From DAOTTX01 sp034437515 (GTDB lineage: Bacteria; Chloroflexota; Anaerolineae; Aggregatilineales; Phototrophicaceae): DNA of 16,830 bases. The notes under the pieces were generated by a model that was not told where the DNA came from, searched no databases, and saw only the letters and a program-made list of their open reading frames with translations. The translations under genes were made by a program, and so were the position numbers. The DNA lies in the NCBI GenBank assembly GCA_034437515.1, contig DAOTTX010000184.1, positions 1-16,830 of the forward strand. Direction: 5' to 3'. Of this stretch, positions 1 through 7,617 are shown one piece after another; positions within the stretch are counted from its first letter, which is position 1, and each line of letters opens with the position of its first letter.

Positions 1-62
1 GAATCATCGGGGCCGGGTACTGGCGCTCCGGAAAGCGCCTGTACTACGAGGAGGAGATATGA
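1..62 (+). CDS. brnT: BrnT-family type II toxin, C-terminal end only
   Basis: The window opens inside a reading frame (codons begin at position 3) whose last 19 residues are IIGAGYWRSGKRLYYEEEI, followed by TGA at 60-62. The basic and aromatic stretch followed by acidic residues resembles the C-terminus of BrnT, an RNase of the RelE-like fold that is neutralised by BrnA. The stop overlaps the start of the next gene in an ATGA arrangement, which is typical of brnTA operons where toxin precedes antitoxin. The codons for the final glutamates also contain the AGGAGG ribosome-binding site of brnA. The rest of the gene lies left of the window, so its intactness cannot be judged. The identification rests mostly on the neighbouring antitoxin. 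Confidence 0.6.
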   Translation, partial: IIGAGYWRSGKRLYYEEEI

Positions 63-322
63 GCAAAGAGAAGGATCCGAGAAACGACGCGAATTACCGG
101 GAGGCACCCGAGGACATAGAGCAGGCACTGCAAAGCGCCGAGCGAATTGAGGATACCTTGCCGCCTCCGGAGGAACTGGTGCGGAAGAAACAGTCCGTGA
201 CCATACGACTGGACGCCGATGTCGTCGAATGGTTCAAGCAACAGGGCGGGCAGTATCAGACGCTCATCAACGAGGTGTTACGGCGTTACAAGGACCATTT
301 TGGTGGTCGGCGAGCCGGCTAA
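59..322 (+). CDS. brnA: BrnA-family type II antitoxin
   Basis: This 87-residue protein has a polar, charged N-terminal half (about residues 1-45) that would contact the toxin. Its C-terminal half carries the BrnA ribbon-helix-helix signature: a strand with SVTIRLDADVVEWFKQQG (about 47-64), then YQTLINEVLRRY. BrnA proteins of this size bind the BrnT ribonuclease and also bind DNA to repress their own operon. The ATG start is supported by AGGAGG at 49-54, four bases upstream, and by the ATGA overlap with the brnT stop. Nothing in the frame is broken. The family call is by motif recognition. The partner toxin is seen only at its extreme C-terminus. Confidence 0.85.
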   Translation: MSKEKDPRNDANYREAPEDIEQALQSAERIEDTLPPPEELVRKKQSVTIRLDADVVEWFKQQGGQYQTLINEVLRRYKDHFGGRRAG

Positions 323-407
323 GTCCACTAAGGCGCCGCGCGGGAAAAACCTACTCGACTTAACAATGTGACCAGCCCATACTACCATAGCGTTGAGGTG
401 GTGTGCG

Positions 408-1019
408 GTGGCGTCACGATGGGATCCGCCGTTTTGGGTTGGTGATCGGCAGTTCAGCGAAGAAGATCTGGAACTGATCGTGTGGACGGCGAAGGAGTAC
501 CCGGGACTGAGTCGACAGGAATTGGCGAACACGCTGTGCGAGAATCTGCCCTGGAAAGCACCGAACGGACGGTTGCGACTTCACAGCTGCGTTGGCCTGT
601 TGGAAGGACTGGCACAGGACGGGATCATCGGGATACCGGCGAAACGCGAGCTAAAGGCGTATCGGAAGTCGGCCCACGGTAGTGATCCCGTACCGCGCCG
701 TGAGATAACCGCACGCTTGGCCGAAGTGGGACCCGTGACGGTGGAGCCGGTACCGCGCGATGAGCAGGCGGTGTGGGACGTCACGATGGCGGAGTATCAT
801 CCGATGGGGTTTCGCCGTGCCTTCGGCGCTCATCAACGCTATTGGATCTATGGCAGCGTGGGCGGGCAGCAGGTGGTGCTCGGTGCGTTCCTGTTTGCAG
901 CCGCGGCGAAAAGCGTGGCGGCACGCGATCGGTGGTTGGGCTGGAGCGCTGCTGAGCAGCAACGCTATCGTCGCGGATACCAGCCCACCCCCGGCCCCGG
1001 TCGAAGCGCAACCGATTGA
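408..1019 (+). pseudogene. DUF4338 (DruA-family) protein, 3'-truncated
   Basis: The N-terminal two thirds match the DUF4338/DruA family: EYPGLSRQELANTLCENLPW near the start, KAPNGRLRLHSCVGLLEGL, then YHPMGFRRAFGAHQRYWIYG and the block AAAKSVAARDRWLGWS. Family members continue with an 'NNSRFLILPWV'-type block and a conserved C-terminal half. Here the match stops near position 975, and the last dozen residues (GYQPTPGPGRSATD) are an out-of-frame reading of the dehydrogenase gene that follows. The GTG at 408 is preferred as start because GAGG at 395-398 lies nine bases upstream; a TTG at 393 is the alternative. DruA is a component of Druantia phage defence, but isolated DUF4338 genes are common and often repeated in genomes, so a mobile origin is plausible. 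No Druantia helicase gene (druE) is present. The fragment is probably non-functional. Confidence 0.75.
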
Positions 1020-2379
1020 GGCCCTGGTCGAGGCTCCACCGGGCTTTACGGTTGCGCTGTACCATCGTGGCTTGTCGGAACCATCCGTCATCACCTTCGG
1101 GCCGGGTGACCTGCTTTACGTGCTCACGCGCAACGGCGAGATCTTCACCGTCACCGAGGACGGCCTGCTGACCATGCTGTTTGACAACACCGATGATCTG
1201 CTGAGTGAGTCGGTCGGGCTGGCCTTCCATGATGACGTGATGTATATCTCCGATAAGGGACGCATCAGCACCTTCACCGACGCAGACGACGACGGCACGC
1301 TCGATACATTGACGCCCATCGTCGAGGGCTTACCGGCGTGGTTGTACTGGGCGCATTCCAACAACGGCATCGTTTTCGGCCCGGATGACAGGCTCTACGT
1401 CGGCATCGGCGCGACCACCGATCACGGCCCGCTCAACCCGGATTATCCGCTGGAAGCGTCTGTGCTGCGCATGAATCCCGACGGCAGCGATTTAGAGACG
1501 TTCGCAACCGGCTTTCGTAACCCTTACGATCTCGCTTTTTCGCCCGATGGCGATCTGTTCAGCGTGGATAACAACCCTGACGTATTGGACGACACGCTGC
1601 GCTTCCTCCCGCCCGAAGAACTCAACCACATCCGTGCCAATGGTGATTACGGTTTCCCGGCGGTGTTCGCGGACATCAACCTGCAACCCGGCGTCACGCC
1701 CCCGGTCGCGCAATTCAACCCCTCCGTCGCGTCCAGTGGATTGACCTACTACAGCGCGTCATCGTTCCCGGCAGATTGGCGTGATGGGTTGTTTGTCGCG
1801 CATTGGGGCAGCGGATTGGAGAAGAACATCCGTAACGGGCGCATGGTGGTGTTCGTCGCGCTCTCACCGACCGAAGACGGCACCTTCACCGGGGATTGGC
1901 GACCGTTCCTACGCTTTGATCGCGGTCAGGAAGCCTCACGTCCGGTGGATGTCACCGTCGGGCCGGATGGGGCGCTCTACGTTGCGGAGTACGTCTCTGG
2001 TGCGATTCTGCGCGTGGAGCACACCGGCGAGCGTGTGACGGTCGAAGCCCCACCGGAAACGCTCGATCTCGACGCCGATCTGGTCACGATGGGTGACGCG
2101 ATCTATCACAACGGCACCGACCGTGCGCCGAGTTGCGCAGCCTGTCATCTGGCGACGGGTGGTGGGGTCGGCCCGACGCTGCACGGTCAACTGGAAGCCT
2201 ACACGATCCGCGTGCCGGGGCAGAGCGCCCGTGAATATGTTCGTAGTTCGATCACGCAGCCCAACGACTATGTGACCGAGGGCTACACGGCAGGCGTGAT
2301 GTACCAGGACTACGCGGCGAACCTCACGGCTGACGAGATCGACGCGCTGGTCGAATACGTGCTCTCCATCGCGGATTAG
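985..2379 (+). CDS. PQQ-type sugar (sorbosone-like) dehydrogenase with cytochrome c domain, 5'-truncated
   Basis: From about 1030 to 2030 the frame encodes a six-bladed glucose/sorbosone dehydrogenase propeller. Recognisable blocks are SVGLAFHDDVMYISDKG, LRMNPDGSDLETFATGFRNP, LPPEELNHIRANGDYGFP, GLTYYSASSFPADW and RPVDVTVGPDGALYVAEY. A cytochrome c domain follows, with the haem-binding CAACH at 2134-2148 and a candidate axial Met codon at 2299. Such enzymes oxidise aldoses or aldehydes in the periplasm or outside the cell and pass electrons to the haem. No plausible start, ribosome-binding site or signal peptide remains. The frame is open back to an ATG at 760, but codons 760 to about 980 are just the alternative frame of the DUF4338 gene, so a protein called from 760 would have a spurious N-terminus. 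The enzyme is expected to be non-functional unless the join is an assembly artefact. The 3' end abuts pcrA with no spacing. Confidence 0.8.
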   Translation, partial: PPPAPVEAQPIEALVEAPPGFTVALYHRGLSEPSVITFGPGDLLYVLTRNGEIFTVTEDGLLTMLFDNTDDLLSESVGLAFHDDVMYISDKGRISTFTDADDDGTLDTLTPIVEGLPAWLYWAHSNNGIVFGPDDRLYVGIGATTDHGPLNPDYPLEASVLRMNPDGSDLETFATGFRNPYDLAFSPDGDLFSVDNNPDVLDDTLRFLPPEELNHIRANGDYGFPAVFADINLQPGVTPPVAQFNPSVASSGLTYYSASSFPADWRDGLFVAHWGSGLEKNIRNGRMVVFVALSPTEDGTFTGDWRPFLRFDRGQEASRPVDVTVGPDGALYVAEYVSGAILRVEHTGERVTVEAPPETLDLDADLVTMGDAIYHNGTDRAPSCAACHLATGGGVGPTLHGQLEAYTIRVPGQSAREYVRSSITQPNDYVTEGYTAGVMYQDYAANLTADEIDALVEYVLSIAD

Positions 2380-4644
2380 TTAGCTCTCCGACGGCGTGAG
2401 GAAATCCGCCATGAGGGTTTTGATGGGATAGGTCTTGTTGTCGAATTTGACCGTGACCTGCTCTTCCGTGCCGATGCCCTTACTGCCGATAACCACACCC
2501 TCACCGAACTTGGCGTGTTTGACGCGCATGTTTGCCACAAAGCGACTGCTCTCACCGGTGGCGTTGGCTTCGGCGCGTTCTTTCGCCTCGCTGAACGAGA
2601 TAATCTTGCTGCGCACTTTCTCGCGCTCCTCGCTTTTGGATTTGCCGAACACGGGTGAATCCCAGGTGGTTTCGGCGGCGAACCGCTGCTGTTCACGATC
2701 ACTGCCAAGCATCGTAGAGATTCCGTCGATCAGGCTGGATGGGACGTCATCGAGGAAGCGCGACGAGACACTGGCCTCACTGCGCCCGTAGAGTGTGCGC
2801 CGGAAGACATGTGTCAGGTAAAGCCGTTCCTGGGCGCGGGTGATGCCGACATACATGAGGCGGCGTTCTTCCGCTATGTTTTCTATTTCATCCAAGGAGC
2901 GGTTGTGCGGTAGTAGTCCTTCTTCCAGCCCGGTGAGGAACACCACCGGATATTCGAGGCCCTTCGCTGCGTGGAGCGTGAGCAGGGTCACACTGTCGGC
3001 ATCGTCGGCGAGCGTGTCTACGTCGGAGACGAGCGATTGCTCCGCAAGAAATTCGGCGAGCGACATGTCATCTGCCTGTGCCTGTGCGACCAACCCGCGC
3101 AATTCTTGCACATTTTCCCCGCGTTCCATCGCCTGCTCTTCGGTGTCGCTGATATCGTGCAGGTAAAGGTTATAGCCGAGGTCCGAGGTCATGGTGTCGA
3201 ACATGGTATGCAGGTCGCCGGTCGCGGCGATGTCACGCCAACGTTGTAAATCCTCACCGAATTTTGCAAACAGACGCGACACCCGCGCAGAAAGCCGGAC
3301 GTCCGCGCCTGCGAGTAGCCGTTTTAGCGCGGCGTCGTAGTCGTTGTCGAATTTTTCTAGCGCCCACTGCTGGAAATCCGCCAATGACTTGCGCCCGATT
3401 CCGCGCCGGGGCACATTGATAATGCGCGTAAAGCTGACCCGGTCGGTGCTGCTGTTAATCACGCGCAGATAAGCCAGCAGATCACGGATCTCGCGCCGTT
3501 TGTAGAAGCCTACCCCGCCGATGAGCCGGTAGGGGATGTTCTGCCGGATAAAGGCGTCTTCGATGGCGCGGGATTGGGCGTTGGTGCGATACATCACGGC
3601 GAAGTTCGACCAGGTGTGGCCTTGATCGCGGCGTAGGGCATCAATCTCTTTCATGATGAATTCAGCTTCCATGCGCTCGTCGTGGAGTTCGCGCAGGATG
3701 ATCTTCTCTCCCCCGTCTTTATCGGTAAACAGGGCTTTGGGGGTGCGGTTGGGGTTTTTGTCGATCACGGCGCGGGCGACGTCGAGCACGTTCTGTGTAG
3801 AGCGATAATTTTGCTCCAGCAGGATCACCTTCGCATCGGGGAAGTCCTCGCGGAAGTGATACACATTGCGGTAATCTGCCCCACGAAAGGCATAAATGCC
3901 CTGGTCTTCGTCGCCGACCACGAACACATTATTACGCGGCCTGCCGAGCAACTGTACCAGTTCGTATTGGGCGGTGTTGGTGTCCTGGAATTCGTCTACC
4001 AGCACGGCTTCGAGTAAGCGCCGGTGTTTTTCCAGCACCTCGTCGTTTTCGCGTAGCAGCAGTACGGTCTGCATCAGCAGGTCGTCAAAGTCGAGCGCGT
4101 TGTTATCCAGCAGAATTGATTGGTAACGCTGGTAGACGCGCTGGGCGATCTCCTCACGATAATCGAGCGCCTGAAAATCGTCCGGTTGGATGAGTTCGTT
4201 CTTCGCGCCGCTAATCTTGCCTAGAATCCCACGCGGACTGTACTTCTTGGGGTCGATGTTGAGTTCGCCGATGGCCTGCTTAATCACCGAAAGTTGGTCG
4301 TCCGTGTCGTAAATGACGTAATCCGAGCCGAACGGTGTATGATCCCCCTCGCGGCGCAGCATCCGCGCACAGGTGGCGTGGAACGTGCCGATTTGCAAGC
4401 CGCGCAGCCGGTCGCCGAGTAGCTGTTCGATGCGATTGCGCATTTCCCCGGCGGCCTTGTTGGTGAACGTCACCGCCATGATGCCGCTCGCGGGGATCCC
4501 AACCTCGCGGATGAGATAGGCGATCCGGTGTGTCAACACACGGGTCTTACCGCTGCCTGGCCCGGCGAGGATCAACGTGGGGCCTAAAGGTGCGGTCACT
4601 GCTTCGCGCTGCTGATCGTTTAATACTTTGATGAGGTCAGACAT
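2380..4644 (-). CDS. pcrA: ATP-dependent DNA helicase PcrA/UvrD
   Basis: This is a full-length (754-residue) superfamily 1A 3'-5' helicase acting in repair and in removal of stalled polymerases and RecA filaments. Motifs appear in order: Q motif LNDQQREAV (8-16), Walker A AGPGSGKTR (27-35), VTFTNKAAGEM, DEFQDTN (near 216), GDEDQGIYAFRGA (near 243), LEQNYRST (near 275), TLHAAKGLEYPVVF (near 555) and MYVGITRAQE (near 596). The last 50 residues (VKHAKFGEGVVIGSKGIGTE and beyond) are the Tudor-like tail that PcrA uses to contact RNA polymerase, which favours PcrA/UvrD over Rep. The ATG start fits the family N-terminus, although no strong ribosome-binding site is visible. A TATAAT box lies about 38 bases upstream. 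The stop codon touches the stop of the convergent dehydrogenase gene. Confidence 0.96.
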   Translation of the reverse strand: MSDLIKVLNDQQREAVTAPLGPTLILAGPGSGKTRVLTHRIAYLIREVGIPASGIMAVTFTNKAAGEMRNRIEQLLGDRLRGLQIGTFHATCARMLRREGDHTPFGSDYVIYDTDDQLSVIKQAIGELNIDPKKYSPRGILGKISGAKNELIQPDDFQALDYREEIAQRVYQRYQSILLDNNALDFDDLLMQTVLLLRENDEVLEKHRRLLEAVLVDEFQDTNTAQYELVQLLGRPRNNVFVVGDEDQGIYAFRGADYRNVYHFREDFPDAKVILLEQNYRSTQNVLDVARAVIDKNPNRTPKALFTDKDGGEKIILRELHDERMEAEFIMKEIDALRRDQGHTWSNFAVMYRTNAQSRAIEDAFIRQNIPYRLIGGVGFYKRREIRDLLAYLRVINSSTDRVSFTRIINVPRRGIGRKSLADFQQWALEKFDNDYDAALKRLLAGADVRLSARVSRLFAKFGEDLQRWRDIAATGDLHTMFDTMTSDLGYNLYLHDISDTEEQAMERGENVQELRGLVAQAQADDMSLAEFLAEQSLVSDVDTLADDADSVTLLTLHAAKGLEYPVVFLTGLEEGLLPHNRSLDEIENIAEERRLMYVGITRAQERLYLTHVFRRTLYGRSEASVSSRFLDDVPSSLIDGISTMLGSDREQQRFAAETTWDSPVFGKSKSEEREKVRSKIISFSEAKERAEANATGESSRFVANMRVKHAKFGEGVVIGSKGIGTEEQVTVKFDNKTYPIKTLMADFLTPSES

Positions 4645-4681
4645 GCTCTATCCAGAGAGGATTCCCGTTCGTTTGCACGGG

Positions 4682-4687
4682 ATTATA
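4682..4687 (-). promoter_or_regulatory. Candidate -10 box for pcrA
   Basis: On the minus strand the six bases read TATAAT, a perfect sigma70 -10 hexamer, preceded by G and T (GTTATAAT). It would start transcription about 30 bases before the pcrA ATG. No convincing -35 is seen at 16-18 bases, so the call rests on the -10 alone. Confidence 0.4.
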
Positions 4688-4738
4688 ACATATGGTGGGC
4701 GGATCACGCTGAACCGCCCATAATCACATCACATTACA

Positions 4739-4792
4739 TTGTCGGTGACAGTTGTCAGAAACTGAGCACTCCCCCCGGAGCAAAACCGACAA
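4739..4792. repeat. Nested inverted repeats between the GH15 gene and pcrA
   Basis: An outer inverted repeat has 8-bp perfect arms, TTGTCGGT (4739-4746) and ACCGACAA (4785-4792). Nested in it is the near-palindrome TGACA-GT-TGTCA (4746-4757). A TGTC-ggt-GACA symmetry (4740-4750) overlaps both, so the TGTC/GACA half-site occurs three times in 17 bases. No T-tract follows on either strand, so a simple terminator is unlikely. An operator upstream of pcrA or an RNA structure after the GH15 gene is possible. The rest of the 206-base gap shows no gene. Confidence 0.45.
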
Positions 4793-4850
4793 GGCGAAAT
4801 TACCTGTTTCCCAACCGATGAAACACAGTCAACGGGGTTGAGTTACGGAT

Positions 4851-6665
4851 TTAACGCCCATTTAACGACCGGTCGAGGTTAAAGGCCGAACTAATCAGGC
4901 TCAGGTGGGTAAAGGCCTGCGGGAAGTTGCCCAACGCCTCACCTGATTTTCCGGTCTCTTCGGCATAAAGACCGAGGTGATTGGCATTGCTCAACATACG
5001 CTCGAAGATCAAGCGGGCTTCGTTGATGCGCCCGGCACGGGTGAGTGCCTCCACCAACCAGAATGTACACATATTGAATGCGCCTTCGTCACCGGGCAGG
5101 CCATCGGGGGAGTGCTCCAGATTGTAGCGATAGACCATGCTGCCGACGGTCAGACCGCCGTCGTCCGGGGATTGCAAGATCGCGTTGATCGTCTTCTGCA
5201 TACGCGGGTCTTTTGCGCCGACGAAGAACACCAGCGGCATGAGCAGGTTCGCCGCATCGAGTGCGCCGTCGTCGTCGTCATATTTTTGCGTGAAGGTTTG
5301 GAGTTCTGCGTTCCAGCCGTGTTGCATGACCTGGTCGTAAATGGTGTCGCGGGTGCGCTCCCATTTTTGCCGGTCAGCAGGGAAGGATCGCTTATCCGCG
5401 ATGCGGATAGCACGCCCGAACGCCACCCAGCACATCATCCGAGAGTAGACGTAGACGGTCGGTTCGCCGCGCACCTCCCAGATGCCCAGGTCTTCGCGCT
5501 GCCAATTATCCGCTAGCCAATTGAGGATGCTGCGCAGGCGATCCCACAGGGTATAGGAGATGAAACTACCATACTTGTTATACAGATAGACCGAGTCCAT
5601 CACTTCGCCATAGATGTCCATCTGTAATTGTGCATAAGCCGCGTTGCCGATGCGCACCGGCGACGACCCCCGGTAGCCCTCGAGGTGATCGAGCGTGGTT
5701 TCTTCAAGCACCGTCTCACCGTCAATGCCATAAAGTGGTTGCAGCGGTGCGCCATCTTCTTCGAACGCGAAGCAACGGTCGGTCAGCCAATCCATAAAAG
5801 CCTCGGCCTCTGCGTTGAAGCCGATGCGCAAAAAGGCATAGACCGTAAAGGCGGCATCTCGCAGCCAGCTATAGCGATAATCCCAGTTACGCCCGCCACC
5901 GATGTCTTCCGGCAGGCCACAGGTGGGCGCAGCGACAATCGCACCGGTCGGTTCGTAGGTCATCAGCTTGAGCGCCAATGCGGAGCGATACACCATCTCG
6001 CGCCAGCGCCCGGTATACGTGCATTGACTCAGCCAATGCCGCCAGTAATCACAGGTGTCATTGAAAAGCTGCCACGCCTCATCGTGGGAAAAGCACACAC
6101 CGCAGCCCTCATCCGCCGTCACCGGACGCAGCGCGAACACCATGGTCTCGCCTTCGTGCAGCGTGAAGCGGCTTTTCACGCCGCGTTCGGTCTGTTCGAG
6201 CGGTGCTTTGGTCGCCAGGCCGAGGCGCAGCGCAGGGGAGTCGAAGATTGCACCCTCGTCAGTGGTTTGAGTTGTGTGTGGATCGCGGGCGTAATTAAAG
6301 GCCGGCTCGCACAGCATATTGAACGTCAGGTCACCGCTGAGCGCCTCAACCTGCCGGATGAGCAGGCCAGTATCCGCCATATCACCGACCGGCATGTAAT
6401 CACTGATCTCAGCGACGCCGTCGGTTGAAAGAAAGCACGTGACCAGCACGTTGGTATCCGGCCAGTAGAATTGTTTCTCGGTGTATTCGTGGTCGGGGAT
6501 GATATGGAAGCGACCACCTTTTTGATCGTCGAGGATGGCGGCGAACACGCTCGGCGAGTCGAAGCGCGGGACGCAGTACCAATCAATGGAGCCGTGTATG
6601 CCACACAGCGCGACCGTGCGCATGTTACCGATAATGCCGTAATTCTCGATGGGTTGGTAAGCCAT
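4851..6665 (-). CDS. Glycoside hydrolase family 15 protein (glucoamylase/trehalase type)
   Basis: This 604-residue, probably cytoplasmic enzyme (no signal peptide) belongs to the bacterial GH15 group, inverting hydrolases of alpha-glucans or trehalose. The N-terminal beta-sandwich region starts with PIENYGIIGNMRTVALCG and GSIDWYCVPRFDSPSVFA. The (alpha/alpha)6 barrel follows, with IGGGRNWDYRYSWLRDAAFT, LGIWEVRGEPTVYVYSRMMCW (the Glu near 397 is the likely general acid) and LYAEETGKSGEALGNFPQAFTHL (a Glu near 569 is the likely general base). The ATG is supported by AGGA seven bases upstream, and a candidate promoter lies about 35 bases upstream. Related proteins include mycobacterial trehalases, glucoamylases and isomaltose- or dextran-active enzymes; the substrate cannot be read from sequence. 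No sugar transporter or trehalose synthesis gene is nearby. Confidence 0.92.
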   Translation of the reverse strand: MAYQPIENYGIIGNMRTVALCGIHGSIDWYCVPRFDSPSVFAAILDDQKGGRFHIIPDHEYTEKQFYWPDTNVLVTCFLSTDGVAEISDYMPVGDMADTGLLIRQVEALSGDLTFNMLCEPAFNYARDPHTTQTTDEGAIFDSPALRLGLATKAPLEQTERGVKSRFTLHEGETMVFALRPVTADEGCGVCFSHDEAWQLFNDTCDYWRHWLSQCTYTGRWREMVYRSALALKLMTYEPTGAIVAAPTCGLPEDIGGGRNWDYRYSWLRDAAFTVYAFLRIGFNAEAEAFMDWLTDRCFAFEEDGAPLQPLYGIDGETVLEETTLDHLEGYRGSSPVRIGNAAYAQLQMDIYGEVMDSVYLYNKYGSFISYTLWDRLRSILNWLADNWQREDLGIWEVRGEPTVYVYSRMMCWVAFGRAIRIADKRSFPADRQKWERTRDTIYDQVMQHGWNAELQTFTQKYDDDDGALDAANLLMPLVFFVGAKDPRMQKTINAILQSPDDGGLTVGSMVYRYNLEHSPDGLPGDEGAFNMCTFWLVEALTRAGRINEARLIFERMLSNANHLGLYAEETGKSGEALGNFPQAFTHLSLISSAFNLDRSLNGR

Positions 6666-6699
6666 TTAAACGTCCTGTTGTCGTGTGGATATTGCTACC

Positions 6700-6728
6700 A
6701 TCATAACGAATACGCTCGGACAGTTTAA
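6700..6728 (-). promoter_or_regulatory. Candidate promoter for the GH15 gene
   Basis: On the minus strand there is a -10 TATGAT (6705-6700) and, 17 bases upstream, a weak -35 TTAAAC (6728-6723). The start point would lie about 28 bases before the GH15 ATG. The ten bases TCGTTATGAT covering the -10 are identical to those at the promoter of the small-protein/YbjN operon. Confidence 0.4.
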
Positions 6729-6758
6729 TCAATCTTCGATGAGCAAATGCCTAGCAAA

Positions 6759-6773
6759 CGGACTAGAAGTCCG
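6759..6773 (-). terminator. Short hairpin over the stop codon of the YbjN-like gene
   Basis: CGGACT-AGA-AGTCCG is a perfect 6-bp inverted repeat with a 3-base loop that includes the TAG stop of the YbjN-like gene. On the minus strand only TTT follows, so it is at best a weak intrinsic terminator separating this operon from the GH15 gene. It might instead be an mRNA 3'-end stabiliser. Confidence 0.25.
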
Positions 6774-7353
6774 GGTTATTTTCCGGGTCATCGTCGGGTG
6801 GTGGTGGGGTTTCGTCGTCTTCGTCGTCGTCATCGAGATCGGCGACGTCGCTCAATGCAGCGTTGACCAGCCGGTCTATTTCGCTCACGGGGGCGGTTTG
6901 GCCTTCGGCACGGGCGGCTTCGGTGGCGGGGTCGGCATTACCATAGAGCACGCGCAGCACGCTCGGCAAAAAGTGATCCATCATCACGAGGTTGGCGTAA
7001 ACGATGTGCTGGATCATCCCCAGAGAGAGTGTTTCGCCCTCAACATCGACACTGGTTTTATAGCGGATTTCGCCGTCTTCGTAATCAAATTCAAAGTTGC
7101 CGATCACCAGACCGTAGTTCACACGGGTAATAAATTCAACGATGGCATGTTGCCGGTCGGCGGGGGTGAACACCGGGCATACAGAATAGAACACGAAGTG
7201 TCCCTGAGTTTCGCGGACCTGTGCGTAGCACATCCACTGGGCTGTGCGCCCGGTAAAGGGAAGGTTTAAAATGGGCAGGTCACCGACCTGGTAGCTTTCC
7301 CAATCATCGGTTTCAAAAAATGTGCGGACGAGGTCGAAAAGTGACTCCGTCAT
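6763..7353 (-). CDS. YbjN-like (DUF1790-type) protein with acidic C-terminal tail
   Basis: The 196-residue protein has a YbjN-like body (about residues 1-150): LFDLVRTFFETDDWESYQVG, then LPFTGRTAQWMCYAQVRE, FYSVCPVFTPADRQHAIVEF, RVNYGLVIGNFEFDYEDGEI and MIQHIVYANLVMMDHFLPSV. The YbjN fold resembles type III secretion chaperones and probably mediates protein binding; its exact role is unknown. After a linker, the tail (about 170-196) is a low-complexity Asp/Glu/Pro stretch that ends the protein. The ATG at 7353 is chosen over the adjoining TTG at 7356. It lies three bases after the stop of the upstream small gene, implying translational coupling in a two-gene operon. The function call is family-level only. 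Confidence 0.75.
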   Translation of the reverse strand: MTESLFDLVRTFFETDDWESYQVGDLPILNLPFTGRTAQWMCYAQVRETQGHFVFYSVCPVFTPADRQHAIVEFITRVNYGLVIGNFEFDYEDGEIRYKTSVDVEGETLSLGMIQHIVYANLVMMDHFLPSVLRVLYGNADPATEAARAEGQTAPVSEIDRLVNAALSDVADLDDDDEDDETPPPPDDDPENNPDF

Positions 7354-7356
7354 CAA

Positions 7357-7581
7357 TTATTTACCGGCGGCGGCGTCTTCGTCACGGTCGGCAGATTTGT
7401 CTTCACCTTCAGTCATCGCGATGCGGATACGCCCGGTCGTCGCGCCTTCGCCTTTTGACTCCGGCAGGTGGTTGGGCGGTGGCGGCGCTTCACGCCGTGC
7501 TGGTGGTTCGATCACCGCACGGGGGAACACACCGGACTTCGTCACATCAATTTCTTCGTCGGTGCTGAGATTATCAGACAT
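7357..7581 (-). CDS. Small acidic, proline-rich hypothetical protein (74 aa)
   Basis: I do not recognise this protein. It is 74 residues, highly charged and likely disordered. The N-terminus is MSDNLSTDEEIDVTKSGVFP, followed by a basic and proline-rich segment (RREAPPPPNHLPESKGEG), a short strand-like TGRIRIAM and an acidic Ala-rich end. It looks real for three reasons: a strong GAGGT ribosome-binding site six bases before the ATG, a well-formed promoter about 35 bases upstream, and an end three bases before the start of the YbjN-like gene. The two proteins are probably co-produced, and an accessory or partner role is a guess. It has no signal peptide, membrane segment or cysteine. Confidence 0.7.
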   Translation of the reverse strand: MSDNLSTDEEIDVTKSGVFPRAVIEPPARREAPPPPNHLPESKGEGATTGRIRIAMTEGEDKSADRDEDAAAGK

Positions 7582-7617
7582 AATTTACCTCGAAATGTAA
7601 GCAAACGTTACCCTTCT

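Noticed and set aside
360..388. A promoter for the DUF4338 gene (TTAACA, 17 bases, TACCAT)
   Set aside because: The predicted start point would fall on the ribosome-binding site, and the -10 is weak.
408..1019. A Druantia defence system
   Set aside because: Only a truncated DruA-family gene is present. No druE helicase or other component is seen, and the nearby helicase is clearly PcrA.
4645..4690. A LexA-type SOS box at pcrA
   Set aside because: Only one CGAAC half-site is present, without the facing GTTCG.
6763..6850. Microsatellite-like CGTCGT run
   Set aside because: It is explained by the Asp/Glu-rich C-terminal tail of the YbjN-like protein.
7354..7356. TTG start for the YbjN-like gene
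   Set aside because: An ATG follows immediately at 7353 and is the more likely start.
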